DNA of 64,000 nucleotides from NCBI RefSeq assembly GCF_036417845.1, contig NC_089978.1, positions 90,204,007 through 90,268,006 on the forward strand, given 5' to 3'. This DNA comes from Apteryx mantelli (taxonomy: Eukaryota; Chordata; Aves; Apterygiformes; Apterygidae). The position numbers and the translations under genes were made by a program. Numbering within the stretch: position 1 is the first letter of the stretch; each line of letters begins with the position of its first letter. Positions 12,736 through 64,000 of the stretch are shown here, piece by piece. The notes beneath the pieces are model-generated. The model was not told where the DNA came from. It searched no databases and worked only from the letters and a program-made list of their open reading frames with translations.

Positions 12736-15197
12736 CTCACTCCTGTTTGTATATTGCATTATAAAGTTTGCCTAGATGATTCATGTTCCATCTGTCCTAC
12801 TTCTTATCAACTTGTTAAATATACTATCTAATTTATGAAAAATCTCTTTCCTATTCACATTTAAACTGTTTTTTATCACCTTTCTCTTTTCCTCTGCAAG
12901 CTATAGTTATCTCCCTTTTTGTATCAGTTTAAGCCTCCCCTCTTTCAGCTTTCTAGATATGCACACCAATCCCCTCAAATTCACACAAAAACCTTTTCTA
13001 AGATTGGCTTTCTTGCCCATATTTTTTATTCCATTCTCTTCTACTCATTTTCAATCTATCTGCTGTCTTCCACTTCCCCACCAGCTCAGTTTCAAGCTTC
13101 TTGGATTGACCTTCAGTAATCTGTCACTCTATCTTTTCCAATATTATTAGCCTCCACCCTTTTCTACATCCTTCTTGTCAGCCTTTATCTTCCCATTTGT
13201 CAAATTTTCATGCAAATGTCTTTGCAGGTCTCTTCCCATACCATCTCAAATGCAAACCCGCTGAATAAAACATATAAAAAACCCTTTAAACTGCATTCAA
13301 GTGATTTTTGAGGGCCCACATTTAATGTGTTGGATACAAAAAAACTTCCTGACTGGAGAGTTTGATAATCTGGGTAGAGATACACACCTTATCAGAAACA
13401 AAATATGTACTGATGCGCTATAAATTGAATACGTGTTAGCTAGTTCTGTTGTTGGTAGTTATTAAGACTGTTTGACACTTCCCATTAAGATTGTTTGACC
13501 CTTTCCATTTAAGATCCTGTTTCAATTGTTTATAACTTTGTCAACTTAGAAATTTTTGATCTGACATGTTACAGGCTGGGCATCTTCTAGTCCCTGAGCG
13601 GTTATGGAAAACTTCTACCAGCATAATCCGACTGCTTCTGGAAAAGACACTGAAAATATCCTGCAGATATTTTGGGGACTTTGTCTTTGAAATATTCAAG
13701 AGCTTTCATAATTGGGAGGAGAGATTTGACATTTGGCTGGAGGGCTGGCACTTGTGACAGCAGTGTGCTGTTTCTATTTTCATGAAAACTGGGGAAATTC
13801 GATCTTGGATATAACTCACTGTTTGAATATGCACAGTAGTAATATACTGAACATTTTCTTGGTTTTATTTAGTTCTGGGACTTGGAAACTGAAGAACTTT
13901 TTCTATAACAGCTTCTTCCATCTTGCCTAAATTAAGGCATGTCAAGGCACCAAAATCAATTGCAAGGATTGTCTCTCTCAGGTTCACTATTACTTTCCTG
14001 CTAGTGTCCAAAAGGAAAAATCAAGCACATCTTAGTCAGACTTGGAAGGATGGAAAAATCTGTGACTGGCTAGTCTTGGAAAATGCAATCAGATGCCAGT
14101 GGAGTGGACACACGCAAAGGAGAGATCCTGAGAAGTGCTACAGAATGCTAATTATTCTATAGATCAGATACAGGCAACTCAAATGTGGCACCTATCATTT
14201 GTAAAACCTTTTAATTGTAGTCTCCCCTTCAGAAAGGATAATCTCAACCCCTCCTTTGTGATGATAAACTACATGTTTTCTGAGGCATTTCTGTACTATA
14301 GTGATAAGGTTTTTAAAAAAGAAGCATAATCTCCTCCCAAGAAATAAGACTAGAGGAAACTAGTTATTCTGCTTTGAGAGCAGAGCATGAATAGCATGCA
14401 GTAAAATAAGACCTAGATCACATTCTGTAGAGTGAAGCTGGGAAAAAGTATTAGGTTATAAAATAACAAAACATCTTTAAAAACACATCTAGTCAAAGGC
14501 TGGACATTTACTACTTTTAATAGTAAAAAGTAGTAAATTTACTACTAGTTTAAGCTAAATAGCTAAATAAGCTAAATAGTTAAATAGCTAAATAAATTAA
14601 TCTAAGCAAAAGTGTAGGAAACAAAGACTTCATAAAGCAATTTGTTTTTGAAAAACAGAATGAGAGAAAGTAAGATGTAGACTGTAAAGAAGCAACCATG
14701 GGAAAAGAAATAAGAATTTCATATGCTTTCTGGCTTTAAAAAGTTCAACACAAAAGCCAAATTGTCAGCCCTGTATGAATTCCTACCTAGCTTTAAGTAT
14801 ATCACTAATATTATAAATCCTTTCGTTGAATAATTTTAGCAAAGCTTCTCAAACCTTATCCATGCATACTTACCACATCATGAAAGTCCTAGGACTAATT
14901 TTTCACACTTTACTACGATATAATACTGAAACTAGATTACTGTCATTTGCTAGCTCTCATATTCAAGCACAAAACAGTGCTGACATTTTTGTTGGCTGTC
15001 TGCTGTGTTTGGGTGGAGGCAGTATGTGCTGGTAAGTCAGATACGTTTTTTCCATCTCTGAACACCTCAGAGCAGTGAGGCTTCACCATTTTCAGTAGCA
15101 GCCTTCTAGGAGGCCTGTGGAGCATGGAGGGGAGAAGAGGGAGGAGGGAAAGGGAGAGGGTAAACCCACACCACAGATTGTCCTGATGCATGGGACA
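12736..15197. other. Intergenic spacer, AT-rich, no gene recognised
   Basis: Pyrimidine-rich to about 13200, then ordinary AT-rich DNA. It holds a perfect hairpin and a TAAATAGC-type repeat at 14506-14597 (listed separately). Frames are short and unconvincing. Confidence 0.55.
14506..14538. repeat. Perfect 13-bp inverted repeat (hairpin)
   Basis: The arm ATTTACTACTTTT (14506-14518) and its exact reverse complement (14526-14538) flank a 7-nt loop. It is directly followed by degenerate TAAATAGC repeats to about 14597. Confidence 0.85.
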
Positions 15198-15345
15198 GGA
15201 GATTGTGGACTCCATCCTTGAGATACTTGAACCTTGACTGGACAAGGCCTGGGCAACCTGCTCTATCTTGGACCTGCTTTGAACAGGGGGTCGACTAGAA
15301 GCCTCCAGAGGTCCCTTCCAACTTGAATTATTCTACAGTTCCACA
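15198..15345 (+). mobile_element. CR1 LINE 3' end
   Basis: Plus-strand CR1 3' UTR: GATTGTGGACTCC, then CTGGACAAGGCCTGGGCAAC, then GGGGGTCGACTAGAAG, then CCAGAGGTCCCTTCCAACTT, ending in a degenerate ATTCT-type terminal repeat. It is 5'-truncated, as is usual for CR1. The upstream boundary is uncertain. Confidence 0.85.
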
Positions 15346-15712
15346 CTTAGACAAGCTAGCTACAGCAGGATGACAAAATGAGTTACGCTATGGTCTTTAG
15401 GGGAAGAACACAGACAGCTTAAGAGCCACTGTAAATCTGGGAAAGGTAGAAAAAATTGGGAAAGTTATTATGTTTGAAAGATCACAGGGAAAGTGGAAAG
15501 TCTCTTCCCAGCTTTTGTGTTATTAAGGAGGGACTTGTGGATTAAATAATTTCTTCTAAGCAGGTCATGTGTTTTTGAAAAATACATATGAGAATGAGAG
15601 AATTAAAGTGACCCTCAATAACACTAAGCTTCTGTATTTTCACTGCCCAAGCACAGTGAAATATTAATGATATCAAAAGGTCAAAGATAAATATGGAAAG
15701 CAATTCAGTATT

Positions 15713-17205
15713 CAGAGCCTCCACCCAAAACCCCTGCCCTGTCCCCCAGGCCCAGGGTCCCTTTCAGCTCAGGCATGAGCCTTCAGTCCCTGCCTGAGCT
15801 ATGTTGTAGGTGTGCATGCCTCCAGCTCCAGCTGTGCTGCAGCTGAGCCTGGCCACAGACCTTGTTGATCCAGACCCAGACCTTGACCTTGTGGACTGAC
15901 CTCCTGCTCTGCCCTCGACCTGCCTTGTCACTATGGACTTGTCTGGTGATCACTGGCTGTGTCTGACCCTGTTTACCATCACTGGACCTGACCATGACTT
16001 GCTGACTTGCGTTTCTGGCTTGTGCACAGAGATGAGGCAGGTCTGAGGCCTTGTTTGATGATCTGTACTCCTGGCTGTTCCCGACTACCAGCCTCAGGTC
16101 TGCCCTGCTCTCTTTGCTTAGTGCTGTGGGACTGCACCCTGGCTGGCAAGGCCCCTGCCCTGCCAGCCATGTTACTGTGCTCAGCTCCGGGCTCCACGTC
16201 CCTTAGGGAGCAGCCAGCCCTTGCTGCACCCTGACAATAAGCTAAGGCCTTCTCAAGGCTTGAGCCGCATGCAGTGGGGCCTGGCCAAGGCTGTGCGAGG
16301 CCTTGCCCCTATGATTCCTCCTGAGTGATCAGCCTGGTCCTGGACTCTGATCTCCCCACAGTGCTGAGCCCCCGCCCAGCCCCAGGCTCCTGAGTGTGCC
16401 CTCATCCCAAAGCCTACCTGGCAGTCTCCAGCAGCTCCCCAGGGGCAGCTCCCCTGCCTGGCCTCAAGGGCTCCTCACACGCTCCTCACACTGACCTCCT
16501 CCTTGCTCCCCCCCTTCCTCCCCAGCCCCAAGTCTCCCATGCCTTGTCCCTTTCCCCATTCCCTATCCTTGCCCTGGCTCCGTGTCCCCTGAAATAGCCT
16601 ACTGACAACCCACAGCAATCAAAGCCCTCTGCAGCAGGTCTCGTCTGAACCCAGACCTCTAAGGTGTGAGGACACATACAGACTGCTGTCAGGGCCCTGA
16701 TGGCACTAACAGACCTTCATGGCCCGTGACCAGCCTCACCTAGAGCCCCCACTCGCACTCTCTGCCCAAGGGCTCTGTTTAAACTTTCAGTCTCCACCTG
16801 AGCTATGTTGTGGGTGTGTCTGTCTCCAGCTCAGCCATGGACATGCCTGTGCCTGGCCATGGGCCCTGGTGATCTGGACCCTGACCCTGTGGACTGACTT
16901 CCTGACTTGGCCTTGGACCTGTCTCATCACTGTGGGCTTGTCTGGTGATCACTGGGCTGTATCAGATCCTGGTTACCATCACTGAACTTGACCCTGACTT
17001 GCTTTTCTGGTTTGACCTTGGACCTGCCTCATCACCACAGACTTGTTTGATGATCTGGACTCTTGATTGACCCTGACTACCAGCCATGGGCCTGCCCTGC
17101 TCGCCTCGCTCAGGGGCTGTGATTGCCTGCCAGCCTTGTTATCATGCCGGGTTCCCCTCTCTTAGGGAGCACCGGCCCTTGCTGCTCCCCAACACTGTGA
17201 GCGCA
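15713..17205. repeat. GC-rich nested direct repeat of unknown family
   Basis: A GC-rich island of about 1.5 kb in AT-rich spacer. Two diverged direct copies, about 15790-16235 and 16792-17200, share landmarks in the same order: CCTGAGCTATGTTGT, then CTTGTCTGGTGATCACTGG, then TTACCATCACTG, then CTTAGGGAGCA followed by GCCCTTGCTGC. They are separated by about 550 bp of Pro/Leu-rich-looking GC sequence. Inside each copy a module with GACCTGCCT and GACTTGT.TG.TGATC appears twice, roughly 105 bp apart. No terminal repeats or target-site duplications were seen, and I cannot assign a class. Open frames here are not convincing genes. Confidence 0.75.
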
Positions 17206-18516
17206 GGTTTCACCTACATTAATTCAGTAACAGAACGCCAGAGAATTGTGAGGGTTACAACTAGACTGGTAATTATTTTAAAGCATATAAGCTTATCGTG
17301 ATGATTTCCTCTCTTCTGCTGCAGAGACTTGAAACAGTGAACTCTGAGAATATTCACTAGTGGAAGTGTATTTGATCTTCAGCCAGGTCTTGAAATGTAA
17401 CAGCCTCTCTGCAATAATGTTCTGCTTATACATTAATTGTTCATTTTTGTGAAATTGTAAAGAGAGAGCACTGAAAGTAGTTAAAACAGAGACTTTCATG
17501 CTGTGGCAATAACTGTATGCTTTTGAAAACCATTGGCACCAGACTTAATTCTTAGACATTATAATTATGTGAGGGCTCATTCTCCGTGAGTTTGCTCTAG
17601 CTTGTCTTCCCTATTTAATTTACATTATAATATTTTGCACTTTTATTTTAGGCTTGAATAGGAATATTGTATTAGGCAGGCAGGTGATTAGATTCTGATC
17701 TTTATTACGGTTAGTGTAATTCCACTGATTCTGGTAGAGTTACTAGGGTTTGTTGTAATTTAACAGCAATTAGAATTTAATGCTTTTTTTTAAATCTTAG
17801 GATTTTCAATCCATAAGCCTACTTTTTTTTTCTGTTAGAATGGAAATTAATGGATGCTGTGGTTTTACTCTTTATTTCACATTTACATTTCAGAGCCTTA
17901 ATGTCAGCATAGCAACACTATTTGCTTCATCCTGATGTTAGCAGGTGAGTCCTGTAGGAAATAAAAAAAAAAGCTGTCTGGTGAACAAAAGGCATTTACC
18001 AGCCTGGTAAGCAAGGTGTTGACTCTCTAAACGTAAATGCTTGCATTATCTTCTTTACTGATAAACAAATGGAGAAACATCTACTTCTCCATATTTCTAT
18101 CAGCTAATTACATATGAAGAGTTTTGAAAACAAAGACTTCTTGGTAGGTAACAATTATGAGGGTTTTTTTTTGAAGTTTACTTAATCTGTGCTCCTTTAA
18201 TAGCGTATTCCCCTACATAGCCAATTTTGATGACTGTACTAGTTTAAGTAATTCATACTGAAATGTCACATGAATAGCATAGTAAGTGGTTGCTGAAATG
18301 AACTAGTCAAAGACCTGAATCATACTAGATGTAAAACTTCAAGTCAATTGAGTAATTAATTCAGAACAATATAAGGAATATCTATATAAATAAATATCTA
18401 TAAATATATATATATAAAATATATAAATAAAAGAACAAAAATATTCTCTATTTGTGTGTAACATACACATAAAGCATATATACCCATATACAAAGTACAC
18501 CTGTGCGCTAGTATAC

Positions 18517-18532
18517 ACACACACACACACAT
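18517..18532. repeat. (CA)n microsatellite
   Basis: About eight CA/AC units, preceded by an ATA-rich stretch. Confidence 0.85.
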
Positions 18533-20609
18533 GCACTTGTCCGCAAAGATAGTCTGTACTTAACAGTGATATAATGTCTAGTCATTTAGTCAGACATAGT
18601 GCAGTTGAACTTGCTCTCTCTGCTGTAGTTTATGGTCTACTTATATTCTGTTTTTTATACCACCCCTCTACATTTCAACAGATTTTTTTTTATCATTAAA
18701 AAAACCTGCCGACCGTAAGCTTAATGCATAATGTCTCAATCTGATTTAACTTTTTGTCCTTCTGTCTTTGAGAGAGCTCAAGCAAGCCCTAGACACAAAA
18801 ATGATGGCAAGAGAATAATCTTCGGTATAGTAATTATTTTGTCCTCTTAAGATAGGCTTGAAACTCTAAGTTCATCTATACTTTAATTTATCAGTATATA
18901 CTACTATATATATTAACTTGGAGCTCTTGCAGTGAGTTTACAGTATTTTCTATTCATAACATTTAAATTACAGTTCTAAGAAAACAAAATGGAAAATATA
19001 TCTGTGTCACCTTTCGTTGAAATCTGGGAGCGTAGGTTTCCTGTGCTTCCTCTTCTGTACTGCGTTTTTGGCTGCCCACCATCTTCATTAATGTGCTTCT
19101 CTCACGCTTGTCTCCGTAGCTATCGCACTTTCCTTGAGAGAACCTTGAGTGGCTTTGAGCTGCACAGTGAAATTCCCACTTCTTGTATTTAAAAGACAAT
19201 TGAACAAAGGTCATGCCAAGTTGTTCTTGTATGACTGTCCCAAGGGAGGTTAAAGTCAGCTCAAAGTAATCTGCTGTGATAAAGCCATTTAGCAGAGGAA
19301 GTCCCAAATCTTGCTGAGTTATTTTTCTCTTTCAAAGCAAGTCCCCCCTTCTTTTTTTTTTTCCCCTGCAGCACTTAAATTACACTTGTTATGGGATGTT
19401 CTGGAAAACAAATGTATTCTTGTTATGGCCAGAGATAAATGTCAGGATTGAATCAACATTCATGAAAAAGGCTTTTGTTTGATCTGCACTGTCCCACACT
19501 GGAGCTATGGCAACAATTTCAGTTTGATAAATTAACTGTGTCATTGTGTACTGGCTCAAATTATGGCATCACCTGAATGACAAACACTCTGCTGTTCATA
19601 TGACAACTGACAAAGGATATTGTTTTATTTTAACCCCCCCCCAAAAAACCTGGTCCATTCAAAATACCAAACTATTTGAAGGAACATAAGCTATATGAAA
19701 TGCAGCATCACCTTTTATTCAAACTGAACAATTTAAAAATTTCTCTATCATAGCTTAAAAAATGGGAGTAATTTTTGAATTTGAATTCCGCATCACACTC
19801 AGTGATGCGATCTTGTCTTGTACATGTATTTTAAAAAGCAATGGATACACTGGGGAAAATATCTGTGCACCAAATAGAAGGCCATGCATAGGTCAGACAG
19901 GCTTTCTTCTTACAGCTGCCAGGGTTTCTAAGGATGGGGGTTTGTTACAGTTAAGCTGACCTAATGACTAGCTATTGCTGAAAGGGGTGGTCTCATTCCT
20001 TCGCATGCTTGGGAAGAACTTTTTGGCTGTTGGGGTACTTGGGGGCACAGGTCTGCCTCTTTCGGCAGCAGTGAGCTGCTATGCTGGCTTCGGGTGTTTT
20101 TTCTGGTCCCATTTAAGACTAGGTCATCAGAGACAGTATAAAGAACCAGGTAAATAAAAGAAGTTATAAGGATCAATGTCTTGTAGTTTTTTATTTCTCG
20201 CAGTTACCAACACAAAGAAACCCTTGTGGAGAAGGAAAACATCAGTTTCAAACCATAAAAATTCTCTCTTCTAGATATTTGAAAATAAAATAGTCAGTAT
20301 CTTCTGGCCAAGCAGTACTAGCTAAAACAACAGCTGTGAGGACAGAGTCCTATTCGCTCTCAAATAGTTCTGCAGAGTTAGGTGCTATCTGCCCTTGCAA
20401 GAAGCCAAGCATCACAATCCTGAAGTTAATGCCTTCATCCTTTCATGAGCAGCAAATGCTTTCCAGTAAATTCTGCAAATGAAAGTGGTAAGTTCCTTAG
20501 GTAGCGACTGATGGACACTGATGTTGTCTGAAAAAAGATCAAGGTTCATCTGTGGCAAAACAGCACAAAAAAGCCCAAGTTTCTCAGGGTTTCACAGGCA
20601 CAAGCAGAT

Positions 20610-20720
20610 CTTTTTATTTTATATTTTATTATTATATTTATTTATAAACTCTATATTTATATATAATATATAAAATTGTATTAATTATATTATTTATTTT
20701 TATTTATATTTTGAGGGAGT
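20610..20720. repeat. AT-rich low-complexity tract
   Basis: More than 100 nt almost free of G and C, made of TTTATA/TATTTA-like units. Confidence 0.85.
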
Positions 20721-21734
20721 AGACTCTTAAAGCTTCAGTAGTCTTAACTAAGGCTTTTAAAAACTGAAATATATCATTTTCCTGACACAGCTCTTCCTTC
20801 TCAGTTGAAGGCTGGTGTGCAATACTCTTGATACACCTGAGTGAAAGTAACTCCCTAGGGTCAAGATAAGCAGAACAAACTCTACCTTCACCCCCCTCCC
20901 CTCCCAAATTAGGTGTAGGCAAGGAGAAAGCTAACAGGTTTCTTCTCAAGCTTTTAATGCACTTCACTTCAGAAATCCACTCTGAATGTATTTTTTCATC
21001 ATGTCTAGCAGGGAAAGAAAAAAAGGCAAAGAGATTTGGGAAACAGGATAGCAACCATCACATTATCCACTCTATCACTAAACTGTCCAACTACTACTTG
21101 TCTGAAGAGACCAGGGACTACTTACTGAAGGAGTTCCTGGAACCTCTGACATAGGATAATGATATTTACTCCAAATATGCTAAAAGCAAACCATGACTGC
21201 AGCGGGATCTTATCCATAATCTGGCACGATCGCCCTCACATGGCTTCAGTGGTTACATACATTGCTCAAAGGGTGTGGGACACGCCTGTCCCTCCCAGCA
21301 ACTAGCAACCTGCTGCCACCAAGGTTGCAGGCTGGCCTGGCCCCTCACACTGCAGCCTGGCTCCAACTTTTATGAGGATCGCACATCAGCCACCAGGTCC
21401 TCCCGAGTCACAAGTGCGCATTTATATTGCTTTTGCCCCAAGCAACCTGGCACGCCGCGGTTCACGGCCCCCTAAGCGCCTCTAGCAGGTACGAGCCCTG
21501 CAAGGACGCCTTGGCAGAGCTGCCCGGACGGCGCTGACTCGCTGTGCTTACATCCCTCCCTGCTTCGACTGCGAAGCCCTAGCGCTCCCGTCACCGCCCA
21601 CCCGCCCGCGGCCGGGCCCTGCCGCGCAGCGCAGCGCAGCCGACGGCCGCAGGGCCCAGGCCGCCGCCGCAGGCCTCGCCCAGGAAGGGCCTGCGCCTTT
21701 CCCGCGGCTTCCTTCCCGCGCTCGGCTCACAGGA

Positions 21735-21749
21735 GGGAGGGAGGGAGGG
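21735..21749 (+). promoter_or_regulatory. G-quadruplex motif (four G3 tracts, 1-nt loops)
   Basis: GGGA repeated, giving four GGG tracts separated by single A residues. Single-nucleotide loops are the most stable quadruplex class. It lies about 300 nt upstream of the POLA1 start codon on the coding strand. Confidence 0.7.
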
Positions 21750-21954
21750 AGGCGGCCGCCCGCCCGCAGCCCTCGGCGCCGGGAGCCCCGGCACTAGCGG
21801 TGCCGCCGCACTCCCTCCCGGCAGCGGCGGCAGCGGCGGCAGCAGCGACCCCCTGCGCCTCCGCCTCCACCGCCCCCGAGCGCGCGCCCGCCCGCCTGCA
21901 CGGGGCGGCCCCGCCCCTGGCGAGGGGCGGCCGGAGACAGAGCCGCCGCGGCTC

Positions 21955-21964
21955 CTGATTGGCT
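21955..21964 (-). promoter_or_regulatory. Inverted CCAAT box (NF-Y type)
   Basis: CTGATTGGCT on the plus strand is AGCCAATCAG on the minus, an ideal NF-Y core and flank. It lies about 85 bp upstream of the start codon, downstream of two GC boxes. Confidence 0.7.
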
Positions 21965-21995
21965 GCCGCCGCGGCCGGGGCTCGCGGGGCTCCCG

Positions 21996-22027
21996 TCTCG
22001 CGCCACTTTCAGGAGCCTTGGCGCGAG
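21996..22027. promoter_or_regulatory. Paired, oppositely oriented E2F-like sites
   Basis: TGGCGCGAG occurs on the minus strand (21997-22005) and again on the plus strand (22019-22027). Both resemble the E2F core TTTSSCGC. E2F control of polymerase alpha is expected from the family; the pairing is seen in the sequence. Confidence 0.55.
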
Positions 22028-22045
22028 CGGAGTGCGGCGGGCGCC

Positions 22046-64000
<41,955 letters not shown>

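Larger units (their letters stand above)
17206..21480. other. Intergenic spacer upstream of POLA1, no gene recognised
   Basis: AT-rich DNA with a short ATA-rich stretch and a CA microsatellite (about 18380-18531), and a strongly AT-rich low-complexity stretch at 20610-20720. Frames are short and unsupported. The sequence grades into the POLA1 CpG island after about 21.4 kb. Confidence 0.6.
21480..22045 (+). promoter_or_regulatory. POLA1: POLA1 CpG-island promoter and 5' UTR
   Basis: CpG-dense, TATA-less sequence, the usual form for a replication gene. In order: four G3 tracts at 21735-21749; Sp1-type boxes CCCCGCCCC (21909-21917) and GGGGCGG (21924-21930); an inverted CCAAT box in full NF-Y context (21955-21964, reverse complement AGCCAATCAG); and two opposed E2F-like elements at 21996-22005 and 22018-22027. 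Transcription probably starts between the CCAAT box and the start codon. The island continues into intron 1 to about 22.5 kb. The layout fits growth- and S-phase-linked expression, but no binding is shown by sequence alone. Confidence 0.85.

Noticed and set aside
21959..22045. In-frame N-terminal extension of POLA1
   Set aside because: It begins at a non-ATG codon within the presumed promoter and core initiation region, right next to the CCAAT box. The ATG at 22046 has a strong context and the expected exon 1 length.

Overview
The window is vertebrate nuclear DNA, most likely from a bird. It has long AT-rich introns and spacers, two sharp CpG islands, GT-AG introns, and many short, 5'-truncated CR1 LINE remnants as the only mobile elements I can name. 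CR1 dominance also fits crocodilians and turtles. The short introns (26 POLA1 coding exons in about 36 kb) favour a bird. The species cannot be fixed from sequence alone.

Layout. (1) 1-6.4 kb: 5' end of PCYT1B (CTP:phosphocholine cytidylyltransferase beta) on the minus strand. Only coding exon 1 (6034-5918, 39 codons) and part of intron 1 are present, with a CpG-island promoter. (2) 6.4-21.5 kb: intergenic spacer. It holds a second CpG-rich block with tandem GC boxes and a 22-C run (6.6-7.1 kb), an old CR1 on the minus strand (12.3-12.7 kb), a CR1 3' end (15.2-15.35 kb), and a GC-rich nested repeat of unknown family (15.7-17.2 kb). (3) 21.5-22.05 kb: CpG-island promoter of POLA1 with a G-quadruplex motif, GC boxes, an inverted CCAAT box and two opposed E2F-like sites. 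(4) 22,046-57,794: the first 26 coding exons of POLA1 (DNA polymerase alpha catalytic subunit) on the plus strand. They join in frame to 1,015 codons ending after polymerase motif B. (5) 57.8-64 kb: intron 26, open at the window end. Motif C (the YGDTDS-type palm motif) and everything after it lie outside.

The two genes are divergent. POLA1 provides the primer-extending polymerase of the polymerase alpha-primase complex. PCYT1B makes CDP-choline for phosphatidylcholine synthesis. Their adjacency matches the conserved PCYT1B(-)/POLA1(+) order on the mammalian X; I see no functional link beyond synteny.

The window is mostly a conserved gene neighbourhood. The points worth a second look are a possible H/ACA-type small RNA in POLA1 intron 12, a 129-bp direct repeat pair in intron 10, a candidate cryptic exon in intron 26, the nested GC-rich repeat at 15.7-17.2 kb, and a few lineage features of POLA1: a doubled MAES start, an Exo II Asp, and a stop codon lying across the exon 9 donor. 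I found no clearly new biological system. Comparisons with human proteins are from memory, not from an alignment.
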